Origin: Hyphomicrobiales bacterium
GTDB lineage: Bacteria > Pseudomonadota > Alphaproteobacteria > Rhizobiales > Xanthobacteraceae
Direction of reading: 5' to 3'
DNA: 6,021 nt
NCBI GenBank assembly: GCA_021730825.1
Contig: JAKFYO010000270.1
Location: forward strand, 1 to 6,021
This document shows positions 3,789-6,021 of this stretch, one piece after another. A program made the position numbers and the translations under genes. Position 1 is the stretch's first letter, and the number at the start of each line of letters is the position of its first letter. The notes beneath the pieces were generated by a model. That model saw nothing but the letters and a program-made list of their open reading frames with translations. It made no database searches and was not told where the DNA came from.

Positions 3789-6021
3789 TCAGGCTTTCTT
3801 GAGAAAGCTCGAGACCAGCTTCTTCTCGCCGGCCTTGTCGAACTCGACGGTCACCTTGGTGCCTTCGACTTCCATCACTTCGCCATAGCCGAACTTGTCG
3901 TGAAAAACGCGGTCGCCAATATCGAAATCCTCGGAGGGTCCGGTCGCGCGGCCGACTACTTCGCCCTCGATCGTCAGCCCGCGTCCGCGCGGACTTTCCG
4001 AGAAGCCCTGACCACGGCGCTGCTGCGCGCGTTGCCAGCCCGGCGTGGAATAGCCCGACGTAAAAGGCTCAGCGCGATCGAAACGGCTATGCACCTGCGT
4101 GCCGTATCCTGTCGTGGCGTCCACCACCTCGACATGCGCCTCGGGTAACTCGTCGAGAAAACGGCTCGGCACCGTCGTATTCCACAGACCATGCGTCTGG
4201 CGCCGCGAAGCGAATGAGATCAATGCGCGTTGTCTCGCGCGCGTGATGCCGACATGCGCGAGACGGCGTTCTTCCTCAAGTCCCGCACGCCCGGTTTCGT
4301 CGAGCGAACGCTGGTGCGGAAGCAATCCTTCTTCCCATCCGGGCAGAAACACCGTGTCGAACTCGAGACCTTTCGCCGAATGCAGGGTCATCAGACTGAC
4401 TTTGTCCGCATCCGCGCCGCCGTCGGCGTCCATGACCAGCGAAACATGCTCAAGGAAGCCCTGCATGTTTTCGAACTGCTCCATCGAGCGCACAAGCTCT
4501 TTCAGGTTCTCGAGCCGGCCCGCCGCCTGTGCCGACTTGTCGTTCTTCCACATGTCCGTGTAACCGGACTCGTCGAGTACAACCCGCGCCAATTCCGTGT
4601 GCGAAACCGCTTCCAGCTGCGTACGCCAGCGGTCGAATTGCGCGACCAGTTCGCGCAACGCCGCGCGCGGCTTCGGCTTTAAGTCTTCGGTCGAGGCAAT
4701 GACCCGCGCGGCTTCCAGCATCGCGACCGCGTTCAGGCGCGAATAATCGTGCAGCATCTGCATGGTCGTATCGCCAAGGCCCCGTTTCGGCACGTTGACG
4801 ATACGCTCGAAGGCAAGTCCGTCGGCAGGCGAGACGATCACGCGGAAATACGCCATCGCGTCGCGGATTTCCTGCCGCTCGTAGAAGCGCGGGCCGCCGA
4901 TCACGCGATACGGCAGACCCAGCGTTACGAAACGGTCTTCGATTTCGCGCATCTGGAACGACGCACGCACGAGAATGGCGATGTCCGAGAGCTTGTGTTG
5001 CTTCCGCTGCAACTGTTCGATCTCTTCGCCGATCTGCCGCGCTTCTTCGCCGGAATCCCACGCGCCGGTGACTTTCACCTTTTCGCCTGGCGCGTCTTCG
5101 GTATGCAGCGTCTTGCCGAGACGGCTCTTATTCTTCGCGATCAGATGCGATGCGGCAGCCAGGATATTCGCGGTCGAGCGGTAATTGCGCTCGAGACGAA
5201 TGACTTTCGCGCCGGGAAAATCCTGCTCGAAACGCAGGATGTTATCGACATCCGCGCCGCGCCAGCCATAGATCGACTGGTCGTCGTCGCCGACGCAGCA
5301 GATGTTGCGCGAGCCCTGCGCGAGCAGGCGCAGCCACAGATATTGCGCGACGTTCGTATCCTGATACTCGTCCACCAGCATGTAGCGGAAGCGTTGCTGA
5401 TATTGCGCGAGCACTTCAACTTGCGTCTGGAACAGACGAAGGTTTTCGAGCAGCAGATCGCCGAAATCGACCGCATTCAGAACTTTCAGTCGTGCCTGAT
5501 AGGCCGAGTAAAGTTCTTTCCCTTTGCCGTTCGCAAACGACATCGCCTCGCCGGCAGGCACCTGCTCGGGGCCGAGACCGCGGTTCTTCCAGCCGTCGAG
5601 ATAGCCGGCGAAGAGCCGCGCGGGCCAGCGCTTCTCGTCGATGTTGTCGGCTTGCAGCAACTGCTTGATGAGGCGGATCTGGTCGTCGGTATCGAGAATG
5701 GTGAAGCTCGGATTTAGCCCGACCAACTCCGCATGACGGCGCAGGATTTTCGCGCCGATCGAATGGAACGTGCCCATCCACGGCATGCCTTCGACCACAT
5801 CGCCGACCATGCGCCCGACACGTTCTTTCATTTCGCGCGCGGCTTTGTTCGTAAACGTCACCGAGAGGATGTTGGAGGGCCGTGCGCGGCCGGTCGCAAG
5901 CAGATGCGCGATGCGCGTCGTCAGCACGCGCGTCTTGCCGGTGCCCGCACCCGCAAGCACCAGCACCGGGCCGTCGAGGCTCTCCACGGCTTCAAGCTGT
6001 TCCGGGTTCAAGCCGTCGAGA
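3789..6021 (-). CDS. uvrD: UvrD/PcrA-type superfamily 1 DNA helicase (N-terminus beyond right edge)
   Basis: An ATP-driven 3'-5' DNA helicase of nucleotide excision and mismatch repair. The visible part is about 744 codons and begins LDGLNPEQLEAVE. The codon at 6009-6011 is an internal TTG (Leu), not the start; related rhizobial proteins as I recall have some tens of residues before it. Counting that Leu as residue 1, motifs are in order: Walker A LAGAGTGKT (19-27), Ia VTFTNKAAREMKERV (51-65), II MLVDEYQDTN (211-220), III VGDDDQSIYGWRGA (240-253), IV IRLERNYRS (271-279), V LMTLHSAKGLEFDTVFLPG (540-558), and VI EEERRLAHVGITRARQ (579-594). A low-complexity, Gly/Arg-rich linker (about 630-695) leads to a C-terminal Tudor-like domain, GDRVFHDKFGYGEV (699-712), known in PcrA/UvrD to contact RNA polymerase. 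All catalytic residues are intact. The gene is followed by prmA after 2 nt, so the two are almost certainly co-transcribed. Confidence 0.97.
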   Translation of the reverse strand, partial: LDGLNPEQLEAVESLDGPVLVLAGAGTGKTRVLTTRIAHLLATGRARPSNILSVTFTNKAAREMKERVGRMVGDVVEGMPWMGTFHSIGAKILRRHAELVGLNPSFTILDTDDQIRLIKQLLQADNIDEKRWPARLFAGYLDGWKNRGLGPEQVPAGEAMSFANGKGKELYSAYQARLKVLNAVDFGDLLLENLRLFQTQVEVLAQYQQRFRYMLVDEYQDTNVAQYLWLRLLAQGSRNICCVGDDDQSIYGWRGADVDNILRFEQDFPGAKVIRLERNYRSTANILAAASHLIAKNKSRLGKTLHTEDAPGEKVKVTGAWDSGEEARQIGEEIEQLQRKQHKLSDIAILVRASFQMREIEDRFVTLGLPYRVIGGPRFYERQEIRDAMAYFRVIVSPADGLAFERIVNVPKRGLGDTTMQMLHDYSRLNAVAMLEAARVIASTEDLKPKPRAALRELVAQFDRWRTQLEAVSHTELARVVLDESGYTDMWKNDKSAQAAGRLENLKELVRSMEQFENMQGFLEHVSLVMDADGGADADKVSLMTLHSAKGLEFDTVFLPGWEEGLLPHQRSLDETGRAGLEEERRLAHVGITRARQRALISFASRRQTHGLWNTTVPSRFLDELPEAHVEVVDATTGYGTQVHSRFDRAEPFTSGYSTPGWQRAQQRRGQGFSESPRGRGLTIEGEVVGRATGPSEDFDIGDRVFHDKFGYGEVMEVEGTKVTVEFDKAGEKKLVSSFLKKA

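Noticed and set aside
3136..3888. Plus-strand open frame of 250 codons opposite prmA
   Set aside because: It is antisense to clear PrmA motifs and has no ribosome binding site or domain of its own.
4749..5717. Long plus-strand open frame of 322 codons opposite uvrD
   Set aside because: It overlaps essential helicase motifs on the other strand and shows no family signature of its own, so it is a GC-driven shadow frame.
6009..6011. Start codon of uvrD at 6011
   Set aside because: The codon is TTG and is preceded in frame by Leu-Asp-Gly, the usual lead-in to L-N-P-E-Q in UvrD, so the true start lies beyond the window.

Overview
The window looks like a piece of chromosome from an alphaproteobacterium of the order Hyphomicrobiales (Rhizobiales), most likely near Bradyrhizobium, Rhodopseudomonas or Xanthobacteraceae. 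This rests on high-GC coding sequence, the style of the proteins (an AsmA-family N-terminus with FIDWN, a PrmA with FGTGHHGTT, a UvrD with LDGLNPEQ and a C-terminal Tudor-like domain), and an intergenic palindrome of a kind I recall as common in these genomes. No database search was possible, so the placement is inference.

Layout from left to right. Positions 1-134 hold the first 44 codons of a minus-strand AsmA-family gene that starts with TTG and runs off the left edge. Positions 135-289 are intergenic, with a short stem-loop and a nested 49-bp palindrome. Positions 290-1696 (minus) encode a stand-alone FAD-linked oxidase of the D-lactate dehydrogenase/GlcD type. A 179-bp divergent intergenic region follows, with a candidate promoter and a 17-bp operator-like dyad. 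Positions 1876-2385 (plus) encode a hotdog-fold acyl-CoA thioesterase. Positions 2386-2609 have no gene but are crowded with small inverted repeats. Positions 2610-2813 (plus) encode a 67-residue basic protein of unknown function, closed by a strong intrinsic terminator. A second perfect stem-loop marks the 3' end of the convergent minus-strand pair uvrD (3789 to beyond the right edge) and prmA (2911-3786), which are separated by 2 nt.

The genes do not form one pathway. uvrD-prmA is a tightly linked housekeeping pair (DNA repair helicase and ribosomal protein L11 methyltransferase). The oxidase and thioesterase diverge from a shared control region and may both serve organic-acid or acyl-CoA catabolism, but that is only a positional inference. 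The small gene has its own leader and terminator and looks like an independently regulated transcription unit.

I found no CRISPR array, tRNA, rRNA, insertion sequence, phage gene or defence system, and no convincing evidence of a new system. The points most worth a second look are the inverted-repeat-rich leader of the small gene, the dyad between the divergent genes, the stop-codon hairpin with an alternative partner, and a perfect palindrome exactly at the left window edge.
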